A stretch of 64,000 nt of DNA from Congeria kusceri (lineage: Eukaryota; Mollusca; Bivalvia; Myida; Dreissenidae): assembly GCA_027627225.1 (NCBI GenBank), contig CM051024.1, positions 41,285,225 through 41,349,224 on the forward strand, written 5' to 3'. A program made the position numbers and the translations under genes. Below the pieces are notes generated by a model, which made no database searches, was not told the DNA's origin, and saw nothing but the letters and a program-made list of their open reading frames with translations. This document shows, in pieces, positions 31,337 to 49,323 of the stretch; within the stretch, counting starts at the first letter, position 1, and every line of letters starts with the position of its first letter.

Positions 31337-34146
31337 CTTTCCCTTAGTTTCTTTTCCTCATTTATTTCTCTCTTTCATGTTGGACTGAAGTTATTTAAAA
31401 CACATTGAATTTTCTGCATTTCAACAAAATCCTATTGTTTTTATTTTTTAAAGTCACTTCATTTAGAAGTAAATTAATTTGTTATGAATCAACTTAGATT
31501 GGCTCGTAAGTATTTGAATTTTTGATGAAAAGTAAGAGCTCATTTTTGTTGAAATGACCATAATCTTTTAACCATGTTTTTTTAAAATACTTTTTCCTCT
31601 GATTAAAAAAATATTGTTAAATTGTTACCTGGCTAGATTGTTTGATTGTTTATTATTAGAACATTTAAATTGAATTGTCAATTTAAAATGACTGTTCTTA
31701 ATAGCATTTTCCTGAAACAGTGCATTTGTATTTAAGTGACCCAAAACATGATTTTAGTAGCTTATTCCTTTGTAAGACTTACGCTGTACTTTAACTTCGT
31801 TTTAATGAACCTATGTAATTAGCTATTTTGCAGTCCCTTCCAATTGTTAATACAATTTATGTTCTGAGTGATTTGGTTTCATATTCTTCGCCATTTTTTT
31901 CTGTATAGATAAAATAAACAGGTACACAAATCTTTCATGAATTTCAATGTTTGTGATATCTGATTGTAATTGTATCAGCTAAACAAATATCAGCTTTTAA
32001 GATTTTATTGACAGGTTTTCTATGCTGACGATTGCATGTTTTTGCATAATGCTTATTTGTCGTAATAACTTAATTCTTGTTTTTTACTAATGATTTGTTC
32101 CAGAAAATTATATTTTGTGAATTAAAATGTTGTCAGTGTATAGATCTCTTCTTTGTTAACATTTTAACGACGTAAGTGACATTCCATGCCTACAAAAAGT
32201 AGTTCCGAGAAGTTGGCGGGACGAAAAAGACATCGCACGCACCACAGTAGCATGATATTCGTTAATGTGGGCGGAGGTAAAAAGAGTAGTCAGTGATCTG
32301 ATAGTACAGACATTGGGCGGAGTTAATTTGTCATATCAGTCAGTGGTATAATAACGCTTAAAATATTGGGTCATCGTCTTCAACGGTAATGTGCACTAGT
32401 GGCATAATAATGACACTTACTGACATAGTATGGAATAACACACGGTCAGCATGTGACCCGGCTAAACCAATCAAAAGCGAGTATTCTGCACGAGGTAAGA
32501 TAAAGTTCTGTTTCTTTTGAGACTTACAACATTGCAATGTTGCGGTAGTATATTTCCTTCTTGAACACCCAGAAAAAAATAATGTCTGGTCCCGTTTATG
32601 ACAGCTATGTAAGTACATTGAACACCAATTTAAAAATGACATATTTTTCATCAAACGGTTTTGTCGACAGGCACAAATATTACTTTCCATTCGAAGATTT
32701 TTTCCTGATGATTTTAAATACATAGTGTGTTGTGTTTAGGACCACAGACATATTTTAAAACCTTAAACACTGACCAAGGGACTATGTCAAAGACAATTGG
32801 ATGTCCTATTGCAATAAAATTGATAGTAGATTAAAGAAATACTCTAAACTAAGGGTATCGAACTCACGTCTTAGGAGCCATACTAAGAAATGACAGTAGA
32901 CATCGCTTCATACACCTGCATTATTCTGCTTTGTAACGAAACGTGTTAAACTGTGATTATACAAAATACTCACAATTCTGACGTCAACATGTAAACTTAA
33001 AAAATGGCCAAACAAACACGACCGTATTATAACTTTATTTGTTTTTATCTCAGAATGAAAAAAAACGCTATTCCCATTATATATTTTTACCGGTATTACA
33101 TGCCATTATTAATTTGAGAAATTATTTTCTTGAGGCTCTTTTCGATGACATAGTCCCTTTCAGTTCAAGGCTTGATGCATGTACTGTAGGTTGTTTATTT
33201 TCCCTGTACCTGAACCTACGCAAACAGATCTTCAGATAAGCGCCAATACACGCGCGTCACCGTCACCATTTGAAAGTAACATACATATAACACGCAAACA
33301 TTTTTAACAGCATAAGACGAACAAAATAGTTCCGGATTGGTACGATCGTTTTACATTTAGACGCGAAACTGTTGTACCGGAAGATACTGTTTCATACACA
33401 TGTAATCCAAACACACATCTCACGCAAGTTATAAGAGTATAAATAAGTAATTAAATCACTAAATTGGTTTCGAAATCGTGCATGTTGTATGTGTTGTTTT
33501 TGTCCATCAGTTGTAAAAAAGTAACTGTCTTAAAATTAAACATGTGTTTGATTCTGTTTTAAGCCAGATAATGTGGATATCAAACGTAATCATTGTAAGC
33601 ATGTGTAGTCAATATAGCTAACATGTGTTTTATTTGTGCAGCCAATATAAACCAGATCGATATTAATAATCTTGTTTACAGCAAGAAAAGGGAGTATTGT
33701 AAGTGCGTATAGACTTTAATAAGTAAGTAATATGTACATTAATATTCTACATACACTCTGTAATGTGTACCAAATTCATTGACCTTCTAATTTAAAAACA
33801 AAGTCTATGGAATGGTCATTTTGCGCTAAGAATGCAGAAGTCTGGAACTTTGGTGGTGCACATCTACACAAGATAACCAGGCACTTTGCACGATAATTTG
33901 ACGAAAGAAACGTTGTAAACTTATTAGAAACAGAACACAATTTTACGAAAATGTTGTTTCAGCTTTTACATTTTCTGTCACGGTATTAAATTGTATTTTT
34001 GTTTCGTTTATTTCTTTTTTGGATTTGGAAACTTGATCCGTGCCAGTTACTTTTGATTATGATCATCTTTACAAACAAGAAATTATTGTAATGTTCATAT
34101 TTATATCCAATGTATATACCAAGTTAATTTCAAAATAATATTAGGT
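31337..34146. other. No feature recognised
   Basis: AT-rich. A 121-codon minus frame at 32,358-32,723 has several Cys residues but no recognisable domain and no coding support. Confidence 0.55.
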
Positions 34147-34302
34147 TATTTATCAGCGTTCTGTACAATACGGTGATATATTTGGACGAGTACACAGCTG
34201 ACATTCCATATTGGACGAGCCGATAAGAGAGTCCAATGTGAGCATTTCAGCTGTGTTCGAGTCCAAATATTTCGCCGTATTGTACAGCACGCTGTTAAAT
34301 AC
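34147..34302. mobile_element. Foldback element next to an AT microsatellite
   Basis: The arm with CTGTACAATACGGTGATATA and TTTGGACGAGTACACAGCTG is inverted as CAGCTGTGTTCGAGTCCAAA and TATTTCGCCGTATTGTACAG, about 70 bp each with a short loop near 34,216-34,230. The (AT)n tract begins about 10 bases beyond the right arm. Confidence 0.78.
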
Positions 34303-34304
34303 TC

Positions 34305-39399
<5,095 letters not shown>

Positions 39400-39671
39400 T
39401 CAACTGTGTGACAGTTGAGAGCTGTAAGACCATATTTTTCACAAATTACATTTTTAATACATGTGAAAAATTGGATCTCATTATTCACACATCGAAATCT
39501 CATTCTTCACATTTGCTGTGAAATTTGTGATCGAGTCCAGTTTTTGATATGTACTCAATTGATATTATTGACACATGAAAAAAAAGTGTTAACATTTTCA
39601 AAAAAGTGAATTTTTTAAATCATAATCCTATTTTCCACACTGTATGTGCCCGAAAAACAAACGGGGTGATT

Positions 39672-39917
39672 TACGGTACGGTACACTATGCATGGTATTG
39701 TACGATATGGTACGGCACGGTACCGGACGGTTTAGTATGGTACGGCTTGGTATGGAATGGCGTGGCATGGCATATACGGTATTGTTTGTAATGCTATGAA
39801 ATGAAAATGTACGGTACGGTACAGTACGATGCGGTGCGGTTCGGTGCGGTTTCGGTACGGTACTTTACGGTTAGGTACGGTACGATACGGTATGGAATGA
39901 TAGGGTACGGCACGATA
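39672..39917. repeat. TACGG pentamer tract
   Basis: Imperfect tandem GGTAC/TACGG units (GGTACGGTACAGTACGATGC and similar) over about 245 bp, interrupted near 39,790. The reading frames across it are artefacts. Confidence 0.85.
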
Positions 39918-40204
39918 CGAATAAGACATTCTAATAAGATTATTGTATTACCGTCCGTGTATACGTATATTCAAGTTCGGGCGGACATATGCATGGTTAT
40001 TTAGGTTTTAATAATCCAAAATAGGACGTGTTTTTGTACGTACGTTCGGATGCGTGCATTGGTTAATATCATAATAAAAGGTGTACGTTCGTATGAACGT
40101 ACGTGAGTACATATACAGTTCTATCTCCTAATAAGACCGTACAAACGTATTGACAAACGATTAAGCGCATGCACACATAAGTAGTTCCTAAATAGGGCTT
40201 AGTG

Positions 40205-40408
40205 TCTCATAGTGATGACAATACTGATGATGACGTTAAGTATAATGATAATAATGGTGATGACGAAAATAATTATGATGACGATGATGACGCTGATGAT
40301 GATGATGACGATGGTGACGATAGTGACGTTGATGGTGATGATGGTGACGTTGATGGTGATGATGATGATCTTGATGATGATGATGATGATTATGATGACG
40401 ACGACGAC

Positions 40409-40440
<32 letters not shown>

Positions 40441-40460
40441 CGATGATAATGATGACGATT
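40205..40460. repeat. GAT/GAC trinucleotide tract
   Basis: GATGATGATGAC-type repeats, pure towards the right end. It gives a 128-codon poly-Asp frame and poly-Ile and poly-Met shadows, none of which I take as genes. Confidence 0.9.
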
Positions 40461-41105
40461 GCTTTATAATTAAGCTCCAAATAATTATTTTATCGCTTGT
40501 CTCGATACAATTTGACCATAAAATATGTGAACAATGTGATCCGTACGCATACACCCTTTTTGGCCAATCACATTCTTTACACTTATAAATGTGACAAATG
40601 AGATCCTATTCTTCACAGGCGTGTGAAAAATATGATTTGTGAAAAATATGATCCTACAGAGCGCAATGCACAAGGCTACTCTGTAAAAGAATACTAAGAA
40701 CACAGATTAATTGTTAACATTCTTCTTCTTCATATTTATTTATGACCATAGTTGTTTGGAAGAGACTTTTCACGCGCTATTTGAGCATTGTAGGACCATA
40801 TGTTTCCCAATCATATGTTTCACATCTGTGAAAAATACGATCTCATTCTCCACAGGTGTTAAAATTGAGAATGAGATCTTATTCTTCACACAGCACAGTC
40901 TTAGTTTTAACATTTTCTGTGAAGTTTGTGATCATATTCAGTTTGTTATATGCAATGAATCATATTCTTCTGTGATCCTCACGCATACCTCGTTTTGGGC
41001 CAATCACATTATTCACACTTTAAAAATGTGACAAATGAGATCCTATTCTTCACAGGAGTGTGAAAAATATGATTTGTGAAATATATGATCATACAGAGCA
41101 TGACT

Positions 41106-44039
41106 TAATAATGGTGTTATATTTATACAAATTGTCCAGTACCTGCAGTACAAAACTGTGACATAATAAACGCTGATACAAGAATGGAACGGAGTCCATA
41201 TTGCCGTACCTTTTATTTTTGGTGTCAACTAATTCCGCACTAAAAATTACATTATCTCTGTTAATTTGCACAAACACACATTTTGAGGTTTATGTCTTTG
41301 CTTTGAAGACGCACGTATTGAGTAAACGCTGTGGTAGGAAGTATAAATACACTGTGCAAGGAATATCTTCTTTATTGCATCAACGCGAAATCTCGCAATA
41401 TTTTCCAATAAATCAATAAGGTGAACTCGTATTGTTATCTGATAATGCACACGTTTAAAACCTTTAACAAATATAAACAAAGATTTAATGTGTGTAACGT
41501 ATTCTATGTGACAATAATGTAATGTTTCAACATCGAATTACATTCTGAAGTGGAGTTATACTCAATATACATACTATAAATCACACGACATCACATTATA
41601 TACATAATTTGCAACAACAGCAAATAAGCATCAAAACGTTACGTTAACCACGACGCTGGAGCAAAAGTTTAATCCATCAAGTTCATTTACAATATGCAGA
41701 TTGTTCTTTTGCCACGGTAAGACAGGATTCGTCAATTGAAAAGTAGCAATTATTTCTAAATATGTTTTGTCAGGGACTTGTTCATAGATATAATATTTCT
41801 TATTTGCAAAACATTAAAGCATGGGCTTAAAAACTACGACATCCTGATCAAACTAATGTCAAACAAACAATTAGGCCAGTTGGTCTAATAAACATTATTA
41901 TTATACCTCACTTTATGTCTACAATGATAAATTCCCCATTACCCGAGAAAGATCAAGTTTGACTGTCCAAAGAAATTTCCACCTTTTGACGCGTAATCAT
42001 GCGAAAGTGACTGTCAGGTCATGTGATCCCGCTGAAATGTTAAATGTCATATAAGGGCACGTTACTGCGTCATGTTTTTAGTCACATCGAGAAACAATTG
42101 CCTCCCTTGTCGTCATGTCATATAGTCGTGACGTCACTATTAAATGTGTAAACAGCGATTTTTATCAAACTTAACAGTAAGAAAAATAGTTTGCAAGTAT
42201 TGCTGAAGATGAAAGAAGATTTATGCATAAATCTTGGTGGGCCGAATTAAGCATCTATTTTACCCTTTTTACTCAATTTTGTTTGGTATAATAAAATAAA
42301 TTTATATCAAAAGACAGCTTGTGTCACATTGATATCGTCAACCCTCGAAACAGAATGTCACCACTCGGCAGTCGCCTCGGGTGACAGTCTGCCCTCGGGT
42401 TGACAATATCAATGATATACACGCTGCCATATGATATTTATATAATGTGCATTGTTAATGCTATATACGTGATACATGTGCCTTAAAAAATTACAACGAA
42501 AATAACTAGGTCCACAACAAATTGATCAGATGTTCGTCGGATTTGCCGCGCCTTAAAATCGTAAATCTAAAAAAAATATTTTACTTTTTTTTGGCGCCCG
42601 CACATATAATTTTGTCCCGCACCCGATTTTTTTAAATGAAGTTTTCATCAACGAGTCTCATTTTACGTTAAACACAGACTTTGTGGTGTCCCCAAATCAT
42701 AACAAGCAATTGGTACTGATATACACATGAATAAGGCACTTTGCGGCGACTGGTTTTTGTACAGAGCACATAATTTATGACCCAAACGTTTACTCTCCAA
42801 TAGCCAGTCTGGCACAGCTGCCATATGTATTTCGACTCGGCAATTCTTATAATGATTCATCAAAATTGTGAAAACACAACGAGCTGTTTGTCAGCATTCA
42901 CTGCCTAATTAAAGATGATTGCTAGCAAGCTCTCGTAATATCAGCAGACACAACAGTTAATTAAAGAATTATCTTGTGGATAAAGGATGTGTGAAATTGG
43001 ATGTCCGGAATATGTGAAATGGACTGATAATCGGGTATGTTTACATTTCGGACAGTTTTGACCAGCGGTTTGTCCTTGATTTTCTTACTTCTAATATCCA
43101 CACATATAAGTTGTTTTTGACATGTCCATTTTATAAATTGAACGTATCTGTTTGGTGTACATTTTGTTCAGCTTTTATATATTAAGGTGCATTTAACATG
43201 GCAAGCTAATTCATTATGTTAGTTATTAATTTCAATTTAATTTTGGATATATTTTTTTAACATCTTGTAGATAAAATAGGAGTGTATGTTTAAGTAAAAA
43301 TAATTATCCAAGTTTACTGCAATGAACAATTAACAAAAATGTTAATGTAAAACATCTAAATTTACAAATGCTTTTGTTAATGCCATAATGCAATTAATAT
43401 ACAGCACAGTGAAGTACAAGTTTATCACAATTAAAACAATAAGATATAACCATTCCCTGACATGGAAACATGCAACTATGTTGCGAGTCGATTGAAAAAT
43501 TGGCTCAAGAAAAATAAGAGCCGGTGTGAGTCCTGGTTTACGTTTCTAAAAAATGGTGGCGTCCAGTTGTTTCGTCGTGTCATTTAAAGAAACAGAACTT
43601 ATACTAGTCATTTCTAAATTGTTTTGTGTGTATTGTATGACATTTCATATTCATGTTATTGGCAGTAATTTGTAATCACTATGGGCAAGATAGGATTTTT
43701 TTGTATTGTGCGCTTTTCGCTCGCCTCCGATTTTATCGAAAATGGAAAAAAATATTTTTATTTCGCTCGCTCGCTCCAATTGTTTTTGGACAAAATCCGT
43801 AGAAGAACTGATCAATATGCTGTGGCGTAATGTATTTCTCTTGTTCGCGTTACGAAGTCTCGACAGTTTCCAACTGATGCGTATTCATTCAAGACACGTT
43901 ATTGCCGATGTATTTCTGTGTTAGGTGTGTTATTTTGCTTCTTTATGATTTTATAATATTATGTAATTTTGGAGTATCGGACATTGTCAATTTGACATTA
44001 TGTGAATAGGTTCCTTTCAAGGGTTGCGTGGTTTTCTTA
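41106..44039. other. No gene; fragments of repeats
   Basis: Includes a lone end-like sequence CAGGGACTTGTTCATAGAT near 41,772 resembling the tRNA-containing TIR element, the nested foldback at 42,327-42,414, and TTTCGCTCGCTCGCTCC near 43,760. No coding region recognised. Confidence 0.5.
42327..42414. repeat. Nested foldback
   Basis: CATTGATATCGTCAACCCTCG pairs with CGGGTTGACAATATCAATG, and inside GTCACCACTCGG pairs with CCTCGGGTGAC. About 88 bp in all. Probable MITE remnant. Confidence 0.65.
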
Positions 44040-44203
44040 CAGCACCCAATTGTATAAACAGTTTAACCAGCGGTTAACCACATACCGGCGGTTACAAGTC
44101 GGTTACTTGTTGGTAAGCGTTTGTATAAAATTTGGTAAATTATACCAATCGGTGAAAACCTGGTTAAAACTTACCCTGGTAACTGCGAGGTAACTAAGAC
44201 AAA

Positions 44204-47200
44204 ATGGCCGACATTCTAGACGCTAACCATCGACGACCTAGACAATTTCGACGAGTAAACAGACAATTAACGGATTTTGACGACAACGAACTACGGAGAC
44301 GGTACAGATTTTCGACGACAAGTATTGACATACTAGTGGAATTAATAGGACATAGACTACCAAGACGTACCAGACGCAACCAACCATTGACACCGCGGCA
44401 ACAGATAATGATTGCGCTAAGGTTTTATGCTTCGGGGAACTTCCTTCAATTGATAGGGGACACTTTTGGGGTAGATGTTGCCACTGTGTCAAAGGTTGTG
44501 ACAGCTGTGACTGACGCTTTGTTCGACCTAAAAGACAGGCCGATGCGCTTTCCGACGTCGGACGTCGAACTAAAGGACGCACACAAAAATTTCTACGCAT
44601 TTCGTGGGATGCCATGTGTCGTCGGGTGCATAGACGGCACCCATGTTCGAATAATTGCCCCGAGGCCAGAACAGGAGCCGACATTTGTCAACAGAAAACG
44701 GCAGCACTCGATAAATGTTCAAGCAACATGCGATCACAAAGGTACATTGCTCAATACTGTAGTCATTTTGTTTTTAAATATGCAATCGTCAAGAAACAGT
44801 TCTTCACTTGTCCGTAAATCCATTATATTTTGATCCAACCAAACGACAAACTTCTAATGCAAACAAAATTATCTTGTCCAAACTTACCTGATATTATGCA
44901 ATAATATCCATAAAATATATATAATCCATAATTCAATTCCAAATAACTGTTGATATTGCATTTAGGGTCTATAGAAACGTATTTTAAATGATTTCACAGT
45001 CACAGACCCTAATGCTAGCCTTTCACCAATTCAAGAACTATTCAAATGATGTGTACTTGATAAACTTTCTATCTACGTCACACGCTTGTACGTCATGTAC
45101 ACTGTGAATGAGTGGGTGAGGCGATGAGGCACCTTGCAGGGTAATCGTATTTCTGTACACTGTAAAGCTCTAGCGATCGTGCCTCAAACAGTTGTTTTTA
45201 TGTTGGTCCATTTGTGAGCATTTATCTTTTTGGGTACTTAAATAGTGTTTACATTGATTTTATCACCTTTCTATTTCGAAACTTCGTCATATGATGTTTA
45301 ACCCCAAGTGTCGTGCATTGACAGTTCCAATTAATATTGTGAAGATAGTTGAAATCTTACAGTTAATTAATGTCTATGTGATGTCATTGAATTTGGCATC
45401 GTGCATTATATATAGAACCGTCTATTGGTCCTTGGATCATTTATGAAAATTTGAAATTATGTATTTTATATACAATAAAACAAAATGTTTCTTTCAGGCA
45501 GATTTACAGGCGCCCATATTTTTTAGAGTTTCTGAACTTTGTCGGCACCTCGAGACCACTCACCAAGGTTAGTTTCATGTTGATAGTTTCAACATATCAT
45601 GCAGATCATGCGCAAATACATGATTCAGCAAGAGTGAACAGAATCATTCATGCAGTACATTCCAATCTATGTTGTACTATACAATTTGCAAAACAATAAC
45701 ATTTAAATTGCGCGATACCATAGCTTGGCTTCCATGAAGCATAACATGAGACGAATGTTGATATTGTTTTTACTTTTATACTAATTTGCGTTAATGTGCA
45801 CAATTTTAGTTATTAGTGTAAGGGTCGTATGCATCTTCTAACCCTTCTACATCCGTTAATCTATATATGAATACATATACACACGTTTGTAAAGCCGGGC
45901 TCTCAATCCGGGTTTCGTGAGTTCGATACCCGGCTCGACCATTAAATGATGTCCACGGCCAGTCTCCCCGTACCTCTGATTCAAGTAGGACAGTTGTCAG
46001 TTACTGGCATAAATATGTGCACTTGGTACTGGTAAACCGCATAAAATGGCTAAGCTTGCCCAGGAAAGTGTGAGTAGGTTAACTGACTGAAATATTGTTA
46101 AAAACGGCTAAAAATCTAATCAAACAAACAAATAAAACAAACAAGTTGTATCGAATTCTACTTGCGTATTTAATGTGTAAAGAAACTACTTGTGTTATTG
46201 CAACTGTAAACTATTTTGAACCGATTGTTTTATCGCATTCAATTCAAAGAACTATTTACATTTTCTTTGCACGCATATAGAATTAAATGTGTGGTTTTCA
46301 AATTAATGCAGATTTCCAGCGAGGTGTCTTACTCGGAGACGCAGGATATCCTTGCAGACCGTTTCTGATGACACCATACGCAAATCCAGGTGACATTGAT
46401 TGGGATAAGTGAATAAAATAAATAATGTCTTGTGGTATTTGTATCATACTGCGAATTGCTAACTTTTTTGTAAGATTTTAAATTTGTTTAAGTATCATTG
46501 TTAAACGCAAGTAATTGTTTTGTCTAACAGAGATATACAGATATAGTATATTATACTCAAATGGTTTAAGTGTGTTATTGTATATATCAAGGTGAATAAT
46601 AATATATGTATGTATGTTAATTAATACATGTATTACATTCTACTTTCTATTTTTTAATTATATATAAAAGCAATTGTATGTAACTACGTTTCTTATACAT
46701 GCAGTCAGTGACGCAGAACAGAGGTACAATCATGCCCATATGGGAACCCGCAACCTGATCGAAAGGGTGTTCGGAATGTGGAAGCGGAAATTCCATGTAC
46801 TTCACTCAGAGGTATACGTTGCCTACATTAAGCAATGATGTAGATACCCAATTTCCGTGTTAATGTAAATTTAATAGGACATGCATTTTTAAGTTAAAGG
46901 CTGCTTATAGTTAGTTTAGACAAAAGAAAAACATTCCATGTGATATATGTGATTTGGTTTACACAAACAATGATCCAAAATATTGTAAACTTGCATTTTC
47001 AATGAAAATCAAACCATGCCATCAAGTTGCATTATCGCTCATTTGACGTGTTCATTTAATCTTTTGAGCAGATTAGAATGAAACCAGAGAAGTGCAGCAA
47101 GATCATAGTGGCCTGTGCCATTCTGTACAACCTGTCCATCCTGTGGGAGGAACCAGATGTTATTGATGAAGTTCTGGACGACCAACCACAGCCCGAGCAA

Positions 47201-47263
47201 TACCAGGGACAGATAGATGGCCGCGGTGTAAGGGCCCATATCACACGCATGTACTTCAGCTGA
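44204..47263 (+). CDS. HARBI1-like: Harbinger-type DDE transposase, five exons, broken in exon 2
   Basis: Exons 44,204-44,741, 45,498-45,567, 46,312-46,389, 46,705-46,811 and 47,072-47,263. Exon 1 encodes the N-terminal region, a helix-turn-helix (about residues 65-105, [13 protein letters not shown]) and GCIDGTHV with the first catalytic Asp at residue 144. Exon 3 has [19 protein letters not shown] (second Asp), exon 4 has [14 protein letters not shown] (Glu), and exon 5 has CAILYNL and ends HITRMYFS. Splice phases agree for exons 1-2 and 3-5. Exon 2 lacks the WPGSxHDS motif: GRFTGAHIF runs into a stop, and the frame that rejoins the family ([14 protein letters not shown]) is shifted. The enzyme would cut and rejoin the element ends, working with the Myb-like partner. 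Probably inactive as read. Confidence 0.85.
45890..46145 (+). mobile_element. SINE inside transposase intron 2
   Basis: A tRNA-like head with the B-box-like GAGTTCGATACCC (about 45,920) is followed by a body containing CAGTTACTGGCATAAATATG and CACTTGGTACTGGTAAACCG, and a tail ending AATCTAATCAAACAAACAAA. This body and tail match a SINE I recognise as common in bivalve genomes. The 5' end is approximate. Confidence 0.65.
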
Positions 47264-47369
47264 GGTTAGTATTAAGACTTAGTATTGGGTGTCAACATAA
47301 AAACAGTTTGATTTATCTTTTTTTTATATTCCAGACCAGTAATATATAAACTGAGATAAACAAATCTTA

Positions 47370-47470
47370 GATCTAAATAAATAATTTATATCCCAGACAA
47401 CGTTTGATAGTCTGGTGTATTATACCAGAATATAAAACGTTTTCTGGGGTATAAATTATTTATTTAGATC
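47370..47470. repeat. Foldback between the two Harbinger genes
   Basis: GATCTAAATAAATAATTTAT at 47,370 pairs with ATAAATTATTTATTTAGATC ending at 47,470. The arms are about 36 bp with few mismatches, and an inner TCTGGT/ACCAGA pair forms the tip. The arms carry AATAAA on both strands about 110 bases past the transposase stop, so the hairpin may supply polyadenylation signals; that is inference. Confidence 0.7.
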
Positions 47471-47990
47471 GAATATTTCGGGATGGCGACGAATAGCACA
47501 ATTGATATTCGAATATTCTATTGATAACGTATTAGAATATTTGATCGTCGGTTGCAGTTATTATTTTTATTATTATTATTATGGTAATGTTAAAAAGACT
47601 TGCGGTATGTAATTACTACAAACGTACGGCTAGAAAACCGCTGCGAATACACGGACAAAGCGCTTAATATTCAGAAATATGTTTTGTATTACATTTGAAG
47701 AGTTAGACTTCGATTAATTGTATGCTTGTTGAAAACTATGCTGCCTGTTCCCACGACTTTCAAACATGTGTTCAGAGTACCACAAACCATCGGATATACA
47801 AACAGTTCAGGTCTATTGGGCAAAATTCTTTTTGCAACCAGTATATCAATTGCCATCAGTTCTAAAATCCTGTATTTGCCCCTGCCAACGTGATGTCATT
47901 ATACATAGTCTGACATGTGTAGTTTTATATTTTGTATGAACCTGTTCCTGTTTAGTTGAACCGAGTGGGATTCCTCCGGTCTCGATTTTT

Positions 47991-48702
47991 AGCTCACCTG
48001 AGCACGAGGTGCTCAAGGGTCAGCTTTTGTGGTCAGCGGTTGTCCGTCGTCCGTCGTCATATTCCGTCGTCGCCCGTCGTCAACAATTGACTTTAAAAAT
48101 CTCCTCTGAAATCGCTTGGTGGAAATCAACCAAACTTGGTATGAATGATCCTTGGTGGCCATCTTACCAATCTATTTCAAATTATTTTGATTCGTTATAA
48201 AACATGGCCGACATAGGGGCGAGGCCTTTTTTCCTTATATGACTATATAGAACACATTGAAATATTTCTTGTCCGAAACCACTGGTCAGATTTTAAAATA
48301 ATTTCACACAAATGTTCCTTTGGTGACCATCTACCAAAATACGTCTAATTATTTTGATATAAAAGACATGACCGCCAGGGGGCGGGACCTTATTTCTTAT
48401 ATGTATTTATTGTAAACTTTAAAAATACTATTGTGAGTAACCACTGGTTTAATTTCGAAATAACTTCATACAAATGTTCCTTGGGTGTCCTCTACCGAAT
48501 TCCTTCGATCTATTATGATTTGTAAACAAAACAAAAGATGGGTGCCAGGGGACATTGTAGTTTTCATTGTATGACTTTATTGAAAACATGGAAAATGTTA
48601 TATAACCACTATATGGATTTTGAATAATTCCATATAAACGTGCCATTATGATTTATTAAACTAAGGTGAGCGTCCAAGGGCCATTTTGGCCGTCTTGTGT
48701 AA
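47991..48702. mobile_element. Dispersed non-coding repeat with hairpin head
   Basis: Begins AGCTCACCTGAGCACGAGGT and then GCTCAAGGG (a small hairpin), has repeated CCGTCGTC, and ends near AAGGTGAGCGTCCAAGGGCC and ATTTTGGCCGTCTTGTGT. The GAGCACGAGGTGCTCAAGG head and the GGGCCATTTTGGCC end are features of a repeat I know from molluscs. Internally, units with 'ACAAATGTTCCTT' recur. No coding capacity. Nested in the Harbinger element. Confidence 0.6.
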
Positions 48703-49075
48703 ATTCCGACTTTGATTTATCGAATGATTTTTGCTATATGAATGATACCTTTCCACTCTCTTTTTTTCAGACCGTTTGGATTTTGGAACATTTGCAGTTG
48801 CATAATTACAAAAACCGGCGTTGTCTTCATTTTCTGGAGCATCATCTATAAAATTATTTCAGAATATGTATTGTTTGCTTGTGACAGTTTGTATGTTGTT
48901 TATACGAATCTTGCAAATATAGTCAGCAAATATGAAAGCACATACAATGTTTGTTTATTTCATTATGTTGAATGCAACACAATATTTATGGTTGCCAAAC
49001 ATGCACCCAATATACAGTACGTTTATATTTAAATAGGAATCAAGAAGATTATAAATACAGATGTACCTGCAATCC

Positions 49076-49208
49076 TCACAACGGACTTTTTGGCAAACCT
49101 GTTAAATAGAAATTATAGAAATTATGATCAGTTGAGGAAGTAGTAGTTGAAGTTTTTTTTATATTATGAATATTATTGTTATTATTATTATTATTAGTAG
49201 TAGTAGTT

Positions 49209-49250
<42 letters not shown>

Positions 49251-49269
49251 ATTGTTGTAGTTGTAGTAA

Positions 49270-49323
<54 letters not shown>

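Larger units (their letters stand above)
39400..41105. repeat. Composite of dispersed repeat modules
   Basis: Module 1: GACCATAT...TTTCACA, GATCTCATT, TGTGAAATTTGTGATCGAGT at 39,425-39,560 recurs at 40,790-40,965. Module 2: GGCCAATCACATTCTTTACA and GTGACAAATGAGATCCTATT at 40,545-40,665 recurs at 40,981-41,103. The motif TTCACA followed by GATC recurs throughout. A pentamer tract and a GAT tract lie between them. Confidence 0.6.

Noticed and set aside
32358..32723. 121-codon Cys-rich minus-strand frame
   Set aside because: No domain, no signal peptide, no splice support, and no second copy to test constraint; length is within chance for this window.
40202..40588. 128-codon poly-Asp open frame
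   Set aside because: Produced by a GAT/GAC microsatellite; all three frames and the other strand are equally open.
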